Shown piece after piece: positions 1-7,726 of a DNA stretch of 64,000 bases. The stretch lies in assembly GCF_017983445.1 (NCBI RefSeq), contig NZ_JAGOBJ010000001.1, positions 251,632 through 315,631 on the forward strand, in the 5' to 3' direction. This stretch comes from Halomonas sp. (GTDB taxonomy: Bacteria; Pseudomonadota; Gammaproteobacteria; Pseudomonadales; Halomonadaceae). The notes beneath the pieces were generated by a model. It worked only from the letters and a program-made list of their open reading frames with translations. It was not told where the DNA came from and did not search any database. Made by a program: the position numbers and the translations under genes. How positions within the stretch are numbered: the stretch's first letter is position 1; each line of letters begins with the position of its first letter.

Positions 1-2
1 AA

Positions 3-464
3 GCAGGTATCCCCCAAGACAATCTCAATTTAGTGACCTATAACAGTGGCGGTGAAGCACGCTCAGCCGTGGCGGGTGGTCAGGTGGATTTCGTTTCTAT
101 TAGTGCACAGGGTAGCGAGGGCATCCGTGAGTTTCTTACCCCGCTGGCCATTGTGAATGATAAGCGCATTGAACAGTGGGATGCGCTTCCTATCAATGAA
201 GCGCTGGCCCCAATGGAACTTGAAGTACCTGTGCTACAGGGTTCTATGCGTGGCTTTGCTGTGACCAATGAAGTCGAGAGGCAGCATCCAGAGCGATTTG
301 AGAAGCTATCATCAGCCATTCAAAGTGCTCTTGCGCGCAAAGATGTACAAGAGCAACTTGAGCGCAACGAAATGGGTGGTGTATGGGTTGGCCCAGAGCG
401 CTCCAATGAGTTGATGCGCGAAAACCATCAAGTATTCGAAAGTTATGCTCACCTACTGAACTGA
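3..464 (+). CDS. tctC: Tripartite tricarboxylate transporter substrate-binding protein TctC (3' part)
   Basis: This is the C-terminal part of a Bug/TctC periplasmic solute-binding protein; the reading frame is already open at the left edge of the window, so the real start lies outside. The TctC protein captures a carboxylate in the periplasm and hands it to the TctA/TctB membrane complex. The visible segment holds the family's typical stretch in which a Tyr-Asn-Ser-Gly-Gly-Glu-Ala-Arg run precedes an 'AVAGGQVDF' segment, then the C-terminal lobe. tctB and tctA follow on the same strand, which fixes the assignment. The substrate cannot be told from this part. Confidence 0.88.
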   Translation, partial: AGIPQDNLNLVTYNSGGEARSAVAGGQVDFVSISAQGSEGIREFLTPLAIVNDKRIEQWDALPINEALAPMELEVPVLQGSMRGFAVTNEVERQHPERFEKLSSAIQSALARKDVQEQLERNEMGGVWVGPERSNELMRENHQVFESYAHLLN

Positions 465-532
465 TTTTCCGAAATAATCCTTCCATGATAGCTGGCCTCT
501 CCTGTTAAAAGAGGCCAGCATAGGGCTTTACC

Positions 533-982
533 ATGTCTGAATATAAACGTGACTATGGGGATTTCTTAGTTCTCATGGGTCTGGCGAGCTTTACGCTATG
601 GTATCTATTAGACGCCATTCGCGTATCTGCTACTCCGCAAAATCTGCTGCTCATACTGCCTCTTGCCATCATCGTATTGGCAATTATTACGCTTGAATTA
701 ATCTTGCGTATAAAGCACGGCTCGCTATTTAGGTCTTTAGAGGAAGAGCCGCTTCATAAGACATTGCCCGTAGTGGGATTATTTGCCGCCTATGTCCTGT
801 CGCTTGAAATTTTAGGATTTGATATTGCCACAGTGATTTTTTTGGCGCTTTTTTTGATTCTTAAAGGTGAGCGCAATTGGCTGTTATTGGGGGGCTATAG
901 CGTCGCATTTGGGCTCGGTGTTGCGTTCTTTTTCTCGCAAATGCTGCCGTATCCTATGGCATTACTGCTGTTACCCAACTGA
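533..982 (+). CDS. tctB: Tripartite tricarboxylate transporter small membrane subunit TctB
   Basis: A 149-residue, very hydrophobic protein with about four membrane segments separated by a short charged loop (around residues 60-75), the size and shape of TctB. TctB is the small, poorly conserved membrane subunit that pairs with TctA in the inner membrane to carry out sodium- or proton-driven carboxylate uptake. It starts 68 bases after tctC and ends 9 bases before tctA, so the three genes form one operon. The assignment rests mostly on position and topology because TctB sequences vary greatly. Confidence 0.85.
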   Translation: MSEYKRDYGDFLVLMGLASFTLWYLLDAIRVSATPQNLLLILPLAIIVLAIITLELILRIKHGSLFRSLEEEPLHKTLPVVGLFAAYVLSLEILGFDIATVIFLALFLILKGERNWLLLGGYSVAFGLGVAFFFSQMLPYPMALLLLPN

Positions 983-991
983 GGAGACACC

Positions 992-2500
992 ATGATTGAT
1001 TTCGGCGCGGTTGGGCAGAGCTTGGGCCTACTTTTTTCCAGCTTTGGACCTTGGTTGGTAGTTGTTCCCGGTATCGTACTAGGACTGATTTTTGGTGCCA
1101 CTCCAGGCCTACAAATTTCTGTGGTCATGGCAATTTTCCTACCCATGACCCTGTACATGGACTTTATTCAAGCGATTTTATTTCTTACTGCTATTTTTAC
1201 CGGTGGCTCCTTTGGTGCCGGTATTCCGGCAATTTTAATGAATATACCCGGCAGCTCTTCTGCGATAGCTACCGCGTTTGATGGTTACCCAATGGCGCGT
1301 AAGGGCCAGCATAACCAAGCACTAGGTGTCGCGTTAGCAGCATCAGTGATTGGTTCATTAATGGGGTACGTCGTGCTGTTCTTCATGATTCAGCCGCTAT
1401 CGTACATGGTGCTGAGGCTAGGGCCTGCAGAGATGTTTGTGGTTATTTTATGGGGTATGACACTGATCGCTAGTTTAAAGGGGGAACAGGTACTTAAAGG
1501 GTTAATAGCCGGGTTTATTGGCCTGTTAGTCGGTACAATTGGGTTTAGCGAAATCGGCTTGGCGCGCGGCACGATGGGGCAAACTTATCTACTGGATGGC
1601 GTGCCCGTTATTCCTGCCATGATGGGCATGTTTGCTGCTTCTGAGCTATTTAAGCTAGCGAACAAAGGTTTCATCGTTGAATCTGCTGACCACCGTAAAG
1701 TGAAGATTGGCGAAATATTCGAAGGCTGCAAAATGGCGATGCGCTACCCTGTGGTGATGATTCGTGGGGGGTTGATAGGGGTACTGGTAGGAGCGGTGCC
1801 AGGCGTAGGCTCATCCGTTTCCAATCTGCTTTCCTATATTGAAACCAAGCGCCGTGATCGCGACCCTGACTCATTTGGTAAGGGAAATCCGAAAGGTGTA
1901 GTGGCATCCGAAGCCGCTAATAGCAGTTCTGAAGGTGGCTCGATGGCAACGCTGTTGGCATTGGGAATTCCTGGAGGGGGGGCGACAGCCGTTATGTTGG
2001 CAGCGTTTGCCATGCATAATATTACTGGTGGACCACAATTTATCCGTCAGCAGACGGACGTGGTTTATGCAATCATTTTTGCCAACTTTGCCCAAGTATT
2101 TCTCCTGGCAGCTATTGGTTTACTATTCATTCCTCTGCTGGCCAATATCGTTAAGGTACCTATACGCTACTTGATTCCTTCGGTATTAGCCCTTGCGGTA
2201 ATGGGGTCGTTCGGACTAACTGGCAATATGACGGGGCCTGCTACGGTGCTGGTGTTTGCTGTGATCGGCTGGATATTCCGTCACTACGGCTACTCCGTGC
2301 CTGCCGCTGTGATCGGGATGTTGTTGGGTTCGCTGGCTGAAAAATCACTACTCCACTCTTATCAAATTAGTGGCGGTGACTTTACCTACGTTTTTGAGCG
2401 CCCAGTAACGTTAGTTATTTTTGCGCTACTGTTGATCTCGCTATTTAGTCAGCCGCTAATGAAGCGCTTAAAATTGCGTCAGGAAGGTGCTCAGCCATGA
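992..2500 (+). CDS. tctA: Tripartite tricarboxylate transporter large permease subunit TctA
   Basis: A 502-residue inner-membrane protein of the TctA family (about 500 residues is usual). It carries the characteristic glycine-rich segments 'GATPGLQISV' near residue 35, 'GGSFGAGIPAILMNIPG' near residue 75, and 'GVGSSVSN' followed later by 'LALGIPGGGATA' in the second half, the twin repeats that define the family. TctA forms the transport path and works with TctB and a TctC binding protein to import di- or tricarboxylates. A good ribosome site (GAGGAG) precedes the ATG. The downstream abrB-like gene is only about 20 bases away and probably co-transcribed. Confidence 0.95.
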   Translation: MIDFGAVGQSLGLLFSSFGPWLVVVPGIVLGLIFGATPGLQISVVMAIFLPMTLYMDFIQAILFLTAIFTGGSFGAGIPAILMNIPGSSSAIATAFDGYPMARKGQHNQALGVALAASVIGSLMGYVVLFFMIQPLSYMVLRLGPAEMFVVILWGMTLIASLKGEQVLKGLIAGFIGLLVGTIGFSEIGLARGTMGQTYLLDGVPVIPAMMGMFAASELFKLANKGFIVESADHRKVKIGEIFEGCKMAMRYPVVMIRGGLIGVLVGAVPGVGSSVSNLLSYIETKRRDRDPDSFGKGNPKGVVASEAANSSSEGGSMATLLALGIPGGGATAVMLAAFAMHNITGGPQFIRQQTDVVYAIIFANFAQVFLLAAIGLLFIPLLANIVKVPIRYLIPSVLALAVMGSFGLTGNMTGPATVLVFAVIGWIFRHYGYSVPAAVIGMLLGSLAEKSLLHSYQISGGDFTYVFERPVTLVIFALLLISLFSQPLMKRLKLRQEGAQP

Positions 2501-2521
2501 TGCCTGAGTTCAGGATTTAAA

Positions 2522-3524
2522 ATGTTACAAAGAACTATTATTACCGTTGGTATAGGTTTTTTGGGTGGCTGGATTGCCACCCTTTTTTTCATTGCCCTTA
2601 GCATGGATGCTGGGTTCTCTGTTTATGGTGATGGGCTTATCACTGATGGGAGTGAAGACCGGTGTTGATAAGCGCTTACATCGCACGGCCATTGCGCTGT
2701 TAGGTCTGTTCATCGGTAGCAGGATTCAAGCTGGTGAGCTGATAGGACTAGTCTTCTGGTACCCCAGCGTAATAGCGATGCTAGTGTATATGGCGTTGAT
2801 GCTATTCGGGGGATTCTGGATTTTTAAACGTGCCAGGGTAGGCCGCATGAATGCACTATTTTGCTCTTACCCAGGGAGTATGAACTCGGCGTTGGTGCTG
2901 GCTGAGCGTGTCAATGGAGATTTACGCTGGATTGCCATTTCGCATTCGCTGCGTTTAGTCACCGTGGTGTCAGGAGCGGCCATAGTAGCGAGTTTTTTTG
3001 TCGAAGATGTGACGTTGAGTAGTTCGTCACCATCACTGTCAATGGTCGATAGCTTGCCCCTGTTATTAGCACCACTTTGTTGGTGGTTAGGAGGCTTGGT
3101 AAAAATACCCTTACCTGAGTTTTTAGGGCCGATGGTGGCAGGGGCCATTATTGCCAACTTAGGGTTTGACTATGCGCTACCTACTTGGGTAGTACTGTCT
3201 GCCTTTCTAGTATTGGGGGCATCTGTGGGCGCGCGCTTTTCGGGAACTCAGTGGTCACAGGTGATTAGTATGGGCCGTTACGGCATTACCTTTGCACTTT
3301 TTGCGTTGGTAGTAGCTGCATGGCTGGTTTCAAGCGTTACGCCGCTAGCCTTTGTGGCGGTACTGCTGGCATTAATTCCTGGCGGTGTAGGCGAGATGGC
3401 TGTCATTGCAATGGTGATGGGCATTGATCCTGTTTATGTTGTTTCCCATCATATAGTGCGCTTGCTGTTATTAATCTTTATGACACCGTTGATGGTACGC
3501 ATGGTCAACTCACCGGTTAGATAG
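2522..3524 (+). CDS. AbrB-family integral membrane protein, apparent frameshift near its 5' end
   Basis: A member of the AbrB/DUF980-type membrane family (named after E. coli AbrB, not the Bacillus regulator), with about ten membrane segments. Two homologous halves are visible; the second contains 'KIPLPEFLGPMVAGAII'. Function in the family is uncertain; some members affect aidB expression. The long open frame begins only at a GTG at 2565, but an ATG at 2522 with an upstream AGGA site opens a different frame that encodes the expected start (MLQRTIITVGIGFLGGWIATL). Joining the two by removing one T from the seven-T run at 2583-2589 gives an intact family N-terminus leading into 'LPLAWMLG'. So the gene is either frameshifted here or the run was misread. 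Its stop overlaps the stop of the convergent tctE by 8 bases. The place after tctA suggests a role linked to carboxylate transport, which is inference. Confidence 0.72.
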
Positions 3525-4896
3525 CGGGAAAAGTGACGGTGACATCAAAGCCGCCCTGAGGTCGATTGCCAAGGGAAAGTTGTGCGGAATGGGCGGTGGC
3601 GATTTGTTCTACAATCGCCAGTCCCAAGCCACTACCAGGAGAGTGCTTATTGTGGCGAAAAAAGCGTTCGGTCAACCTAGCAACAAGTACTTCATCTACT
3701 CCCGTGCCATCATCGCTCACCGTCAAGGTCGGTTGATGCTTGACCGCCGTTAATGTAACGGTAATAACACCGGTATAGGCGGTACTCCCGCCTGCATGTA
3801 GGCTGGCATTTTCGATAAGATTAGTTACTAACCATCGCAAAGTAATAGGGTCGCCAACGATAGGCGGAATTACTTGGCGCTGGTCAAACGCAAGCTCTTG
3901 ACGTTGCTTGTAAATGTTCGGGGCGGTTTGGGCACAGGCATCCTGACAAATGGTCACTAAATCGACCTCACTTAAATGCGCAGTATCGACTAATTCGCTG
4001 CGCGTTTTGGCATATTTAAGTAATTGCTTAACGGTGTGGCTGGCATGCTCGGCGATGCGTTGAATTTCTTGCAAGCTAGTATGCGTAGGCGATGGCAGCG
4101 TATCTTTGAGGGATATTTCGGTTAACGCACGAATCTCTGAAATAGGTGTTCTTAATTGATGAGAAACATCAGCATTGAGCTGTTGAGTACTCTCGATACT
4201 ACGCCGCATGCGCTGCATTAAATGATTAATGCTTTGAATGAGCGGTAAAACTTCTTTAGGAGCATCATCATTCAGCATATATAAGTCGTTCGGGGAGCGC
4301 TGGCGTAACGCTTGACTAATGGCATTGAGAGGCGCTAGCCCCAAGTGAATCGCAAGTAATGCAATAGAAATGGCTAACAGCCCCGTCACTATCATGAGCC
4401 CAGTAAGCGTGACCATAAAGTCATTGGTGAGGGTGTAACGCGCTTCTTTCGATTCAGCCACAACGACTTCGATGTTTACTGACTCGCTGCCTCGGCTGAA
4501 GGGGAGCGTAAGCGCTACAGCGCGTAAGGCATTGCCTGCATACTCCACATCATAAAACATCGGTTCATGTGATGCTGAAGGAGGGTCTGACAAACCGCTA
4601 AATCCCGCAATCATGCCCCCGTTGGTTTCTTTGATACGGTAGAAAATTTTTCCTTCGCCTCGGCTACCAAGCGTACTAACACTGAAGTAGTGCATATTGA
4701 TGCGTAGCTCACCGTCTGCTGTGTATATGCGCCGTTCAAGCCGTTGAGCCGCATTAAGAAGCAGGTCATCAAAGGTTTCATTAATCTGGCGTGACAACAG
4801 CAGGTAGCTAGAAATCAGCGCTAAAATCGCCAGTGCGGTGAAGGGTAGGCCAATCCATAACAATAGACGGCTGCGAATAGACCGGCTTTTATTCAT
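3517..4896 (-). CDS. tctE: TctE-like sensor histidine kinase
   Basis: A 459-residue sensor kinase with two membrane segments (about residues 12-34 and 165-190) enclosing a periplasmic domain of the kind found in TctE-type kinases. The transmitter is complete: H-box 'DVSHQLRTP', N-box 'NLIENASLH', G1 'SDDGTGVD' and G2 'GSGLGLAI'. TctD/TctE pairs sense external tricarboxylates and activate the divergent or neighbouring tct transporter; here the pair faces the tctCBA operon tail to tail. Its ATG overlaps the stop of the regulator gene by 4 bases (ATGA), so the two are translationally coupled. The sensed ligand is inferred from context only. Confidence 0.88.
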   Translation of the reverse strand: MNKSRSIRSRLLLWIGLPFTALAILALISSYLLLSRQINETFDDLLLNAAQRLERRIYTADGELRINMHYFSVSTLGSRGEGKIFYRIKETNGGMIAGFSGLSDPPSASHEPMFYDVEYAGNALRAVALTLPFSRGSESVNIEVVVAESKEARYTLTNDFMVTLTGLMIVTGLLAISIALLAIHLGLAPLNAISQALRQRSPNDLYMLNDDAPKEVLPLIQSINHLMQRMRRSIESTQQLNADVSHQLRTPISEIRALTEISLKDTLPSPTHTSLQEIQRIAEHASHTVKQLLKYAKTRSELVDTAHLSEVDLVTICQDACAQTAPNIYKQRQELAFDQRQVIPPIVGDPITLRWLVTNLIENASLHAGGSTAYTGVITVTLTAVKHQPTLTVSDDGTGVDEVLVARLTERFFRHNKHSPGSGLGLAIVEQIATAHSAQLSLGNRPQGGFDVTVTFPAI

Positions 4897-5588
4897 ATCG
4901 TGTCTGAGGAGCGATTGGGTTCTAGGTTTTTAGATTCCAGATAGTAACCTAGCCCGCGTACCGTTTTTAAACCGAAATCGTAGCCAATCTTTTTGCGAAT
5001 CCGTGAGATGTAGGTCTCCACTGCAGCATAGCTGACCGACTCATCCGAAGTAGACAGCCTGTCTATAATTTGGTCTTTATTGACGAGCCGATTCTGGTTG
5101 ATTAACAGGTACTCCATGACTTCTAACTCACGGCGATGCAACATTAATGGTTGGCCGTCAAGGCGTAATTCCATTGCATCGGGGGAAAACTCCAATCGCC
5201 CACACTGTAGGGTTTCTCCACCAAAATGTTTGGCACGCCGTACCAGAGCTCGCGCACGCGCCGTTACTTCTTCTAACGAAAAAGGTTTGCACAAATAGTC
5301 ATCTGCACCCACTTCAAGACCATGAATGCGTTGATCCAGGCTATCGCGTGCCGAAATAATCAATACCGGGATAGTATTGTGTTGATGACGTAGTTTACGC
5401 AGAAGGGAAATACCATTCAATTCGGGCAATCCTAGATCCAAGAGCAGCAGGTCATAGCTGCCGTGACCCATCATGCTAAGCGCTTTCATTCCATCGTCGG
5501 CGACATCAATAGTGAAGGCGGCCTCCCTCAGTGTGGCCGCAATTGAGCGCGCTAAATTGACGTTATCTTCTACTATAAGCGCCTTCAT
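4893..5588 (-). CDS. tctD: TctD-like OmpR-family response regulator
   Basis: A 231-residue OmpR/PhoB-type regulator: an N-terminal receiver with acidic pocket 'VEDN', phospho-acceptor Asp in 'LLLLDLGLPELNG' and Lys in 'DDYLCKPFS', then a winged-helix domain ending in 'RGLGYYLES'. It should be phosphorylated by the kinase encoded immediately downstream and control the tct transporter genes on the opposite strand. Its start lies only 14 bases after the stop of the baeR-like gene, so it may be transcribed from the efflux operon as well as from its own promoter. Confidence 0.88.
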   Translation of the reverse strand: MKALIVEDNVNLARSIAATLREAAFTIDVADDGMKALSMMGHGSYDLLLLDLGLPELNGISLLRKLRHQHNTIPVLIISARDSLDQRIHGLEVGADDYLCKPFSLEEVTARARALVRRAKHFGGETLQCGRLEFSPDAMELRLDGQPLMLHRRELEVMEYLLINQNRLVNKDQIIDRLSTSDESVSYAAVETYISRIRKKIGYDFGLKTVRGLGYYLESKNLEPNRSSDTI

Positions 5589-5602
5589 AGTGAATCCTGC
5601 CG

Positions 5603-6307
5603 TTAGCCCTCTGGCTGATACTTGTATCCTACCCCATACACTGAACGAATAATGTCCTGCCCTGGTAGGGCTTCGGTGATCTTTTTGCGCAGCTTCTTGA
5701 TATGGCTATCCACGGTGCGCTCTGAAACGATGCGGTTATCGCGGTACATATGATCCATCAGCTGCTCTCGGCTAAAGATTCGCCCCGGTGATTGCATCAT
5801 CACCCGCAGCAGCTGAAATTCAACCGCGGTGAGGCCTATATCGTGACCATGGGCCAGAGCCTGCCAGCCATCTTCGTTGAGAGTAACCGGTGCCAGCGAT
5901 TCAGGTTGATTCTCCAAGGCTCGTTCTGCAAGGGCTTGGCTTCTGCGCAGCACGGCTTTGACTCTGGCCACTACTTCGCGGGGGCTAAAGGGTTTGCAGA
6001 TATAATCGTCGGCGCCCAGCTCTAACCCCAGCAGGCGATCTACTTCTTCTACCTTGGCGGTGACCATGATAATGGCGATCCTAGGCCACTGCTGACGTAT
6101 TTCTCGGCATAGCGTGAGACCATCCTTGCCGGGCAGCATAACGTCTAAAAGGATCAGCTTGGGCGAGTTTTCCTGTAGCCAGGGAAAAACCTCGTCTCCA
6201 TGGCCAAGCGTGGTCACGGCATAGCCATGAGAGCTTAAGTAGTCATCCATCAGACGAGCAATCTTGGGTTCGTCTTCAACGATCAACAACGAGGCTTCAT
6301 GCGACAT
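5603..6307 (-). CDS. baeR: BaeR-like OmpR-family response regulator
   Basis: A 234-residue receiver plus winged-helix regulator. The receiver has 'VEDEPKIA', the acceptor Asp in 'LILLDVMLPGKDG' and the Lys in 'DDYICKPFSP'. The DNA-binding part includes 'YRDNRIVSERTVDSHIKK', a run strongly reminiscent of E. coli BaeR. BaeSR responds to envelope stress and toxic compounds and switches on RND pumps; here the pair is encoded at the end of an RND operon, so autoregulation of that operon is the likely role. The gene follows baeS by 18 bases. The symbol is by similarity and may not denote strict orthology. Confidence 0.83.
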   Translation of the reverse strand: MSHEASLLIVEDEPKIARLMDDYLSSHGYAVTTLGHGDEVFPWLQENSPKLILLDVMLPGKDGLTLCREIRQQWPRIAIIMVTAKVEEVDRLLGLELGADDYICKPFSPREVVARVKAVLRRSQALAERALENQPESLAPVTLNEDGWQALAHGHDIGLTAVEFQLLRVMMQSPGRIFSREQLMDHMYRDNRIVSERTVDSHIKKLRKKITEALPGQDIIRSVYGVGYKYQPEG

Positions 6308-6325
6308 AGTGGGCTCGCTAAGTAA

Positions 6326-7726
6326 TTAATGAACAGTGAGTAACGGAAAACGCAGTGTCCAGCAAAGGCCGCCCAGCGGTGTGCTTGAGGCCTTGAGCGT
6401 TGCCCCGTGGGCGTTGACCAGGGCGCTGGCAATGGAAAGCCCCAAGCCGCTGCCGCCGCTGGCACGATTACGCGAACCTTCTACCCGGTAAAGACGCTCG
6501 GTAAGCCGCGAAAGCTCACTCTCGGGTACGCCGGGTGCGCTATCTTGCCAGGTAATCACTGCATGGTGGTGTTGAGTGCCAAGCGCCACCTGAAGCTTGC
6601 CTGGGGCGTCGGTATAGGCACAGCTATTATCCAGCAGATTATTCCATAGCTGATGCAGGCGTTGAGCATCACCACGAATCATCACGCCGGGGGCAATATG
6701 TGTGGTCAAGGCAAGACCGCTTTCCTCAAGCCAGCGGTCGGCGTCTTCCAGGCGGCTGGTCAGGCTTTCGCTAAGATCCATCGGGGCTAAATGAATCTCC
6801 AGCGCCCCAGCATCACTTTGCGAGAGCAGGCGTAAGTCGGCGACCAGACGTTCGAGTTGAGCTACTTCCTGGGCAAGAGAGAACAGATTTTCCTGATTCA
6901 GGGGGCGAATGCCATCCTGCATGGCCTCGATTTCACCGCGTAATACGGCAAGCGGCGTGCGCAGCTCATGGGCCGTATCGGATACCCAGCGCGAGCGCGC
7001 ATCCCGGTTGGCTTCAAGGGTCGCTGCCAGAACGTTAAAGTCCCGCGCTAAGCGTGAAAGCTCATCGCGGCCTCGCTCGGGCAGGCGGGAGTGGTAATTG
7101 CCTTCGGTGAGCTGTCGTGTCGCAATGGCTAAGGCACGTGTACGTCGGCTCAGCCACCAGGAAAGCCCGGCTGCCAGCAACAGTGAGGCCAGACCGATCG
7201 AGATGACGATAATCATCAAATTACGCTGCTGGCGCTCTAGAAAGTGATTTTCCATGCGCTCCAACATTTGCTGAGGCGGACGAAACCCCAGCTCGCCGAT
7301 TTCCTGGTCGTTGCTATAAAGCGTCAGCCAGCGCCAGTCGCCCGAGCCCGTCCGGTTATCCATGGGCGGGATAACAAACCGGCCGTCGGGCGCACGCAGG
7401 GCAAAATCCCGGGCTTCACCCAGCGGGGAAGGACGCTCGCGGTCTTCCTGGCCTAGCTCAAAGCGCACGATATTTGGCCAGCGGCGGGGCTTGTTTTCCA
7501 ACCATTGCCAGTTGTTCTGCGTTTCCCAGCGGGTTATCAAGCCGTCGGCCAGCAGCATGGCACGGCGCTCCTGAGCCTGGCTTAAGTAATCGAGAAAACC
7601 GCGGTCGATACTGTAGGAAACCGCCAGAAACATGCTGGCTGAGATGGCTACGTTAACGCTTAATATGGCCGCGAACAGCTTTAAGCCCAGCCGTGAAGGC
7701 CGCCATTTGGGAAGCGAAAAATCCAT
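6326..7726 (-). CDS. baeS: BaeS-like sensor histidine kinase
   Basis: A 466-residue inner-membrane kinase with two membrane segments (about residues 15-37 and 170-190), a periplasmic sensor between them, a HAMP linker and a full transmitter with H-box 'SDTAHELRTPLAVLRGE'. The G1 region reads 'DSAPGVPE' and is followed by 'RVEGSRNRASGGSGLGLSI', both features I recognise from E. coli BaeS. It likely senses toxic compounds or envelope damage. Its ATG shares one base with the stop of the upstream pump gene (TGATG), so translation is coupled to the pump. Confidence 0.84.
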   Translation of the reverse strand: MDFSLPKWRPSRLGLKLFAAILSVNVAISASMFLAVSYSIDRGFLDYLSQAQERRAMLLADGLITRWETQNNWQWLENKPRRWPNIVRFELGQEDRERPSPLGEARDFALRAPDGRFVIPPMDNRTGSGDWRWLTLYSNDQEIGELGFRPPQQMLERMENHFLERQQRNLMIIVISIGLASLLLAAGLSWWLSRRTRALAIATRQLTEGNYHSRLPERGRDELSRLARDFNVLAATLEANRDARSRWVSDTAHELRTPLAVLRGEIEAMQDGIRPLNQENLFSLAQEVAQLERLVADLRLLSQSDAGALEIHLAPMDLSESLTSRLEDADRWLEESGLALTTHIAPGVMIRGDAQRLHQLWNNLLDNSCAYTDAPGKLQVALGTQHHHAVITWQDSAPGVPESELSRLTERLYRVEGSRNRASGGSGLGLSIASALVNAHGATLKASSTPLGGLCWTLRFPLLTVH

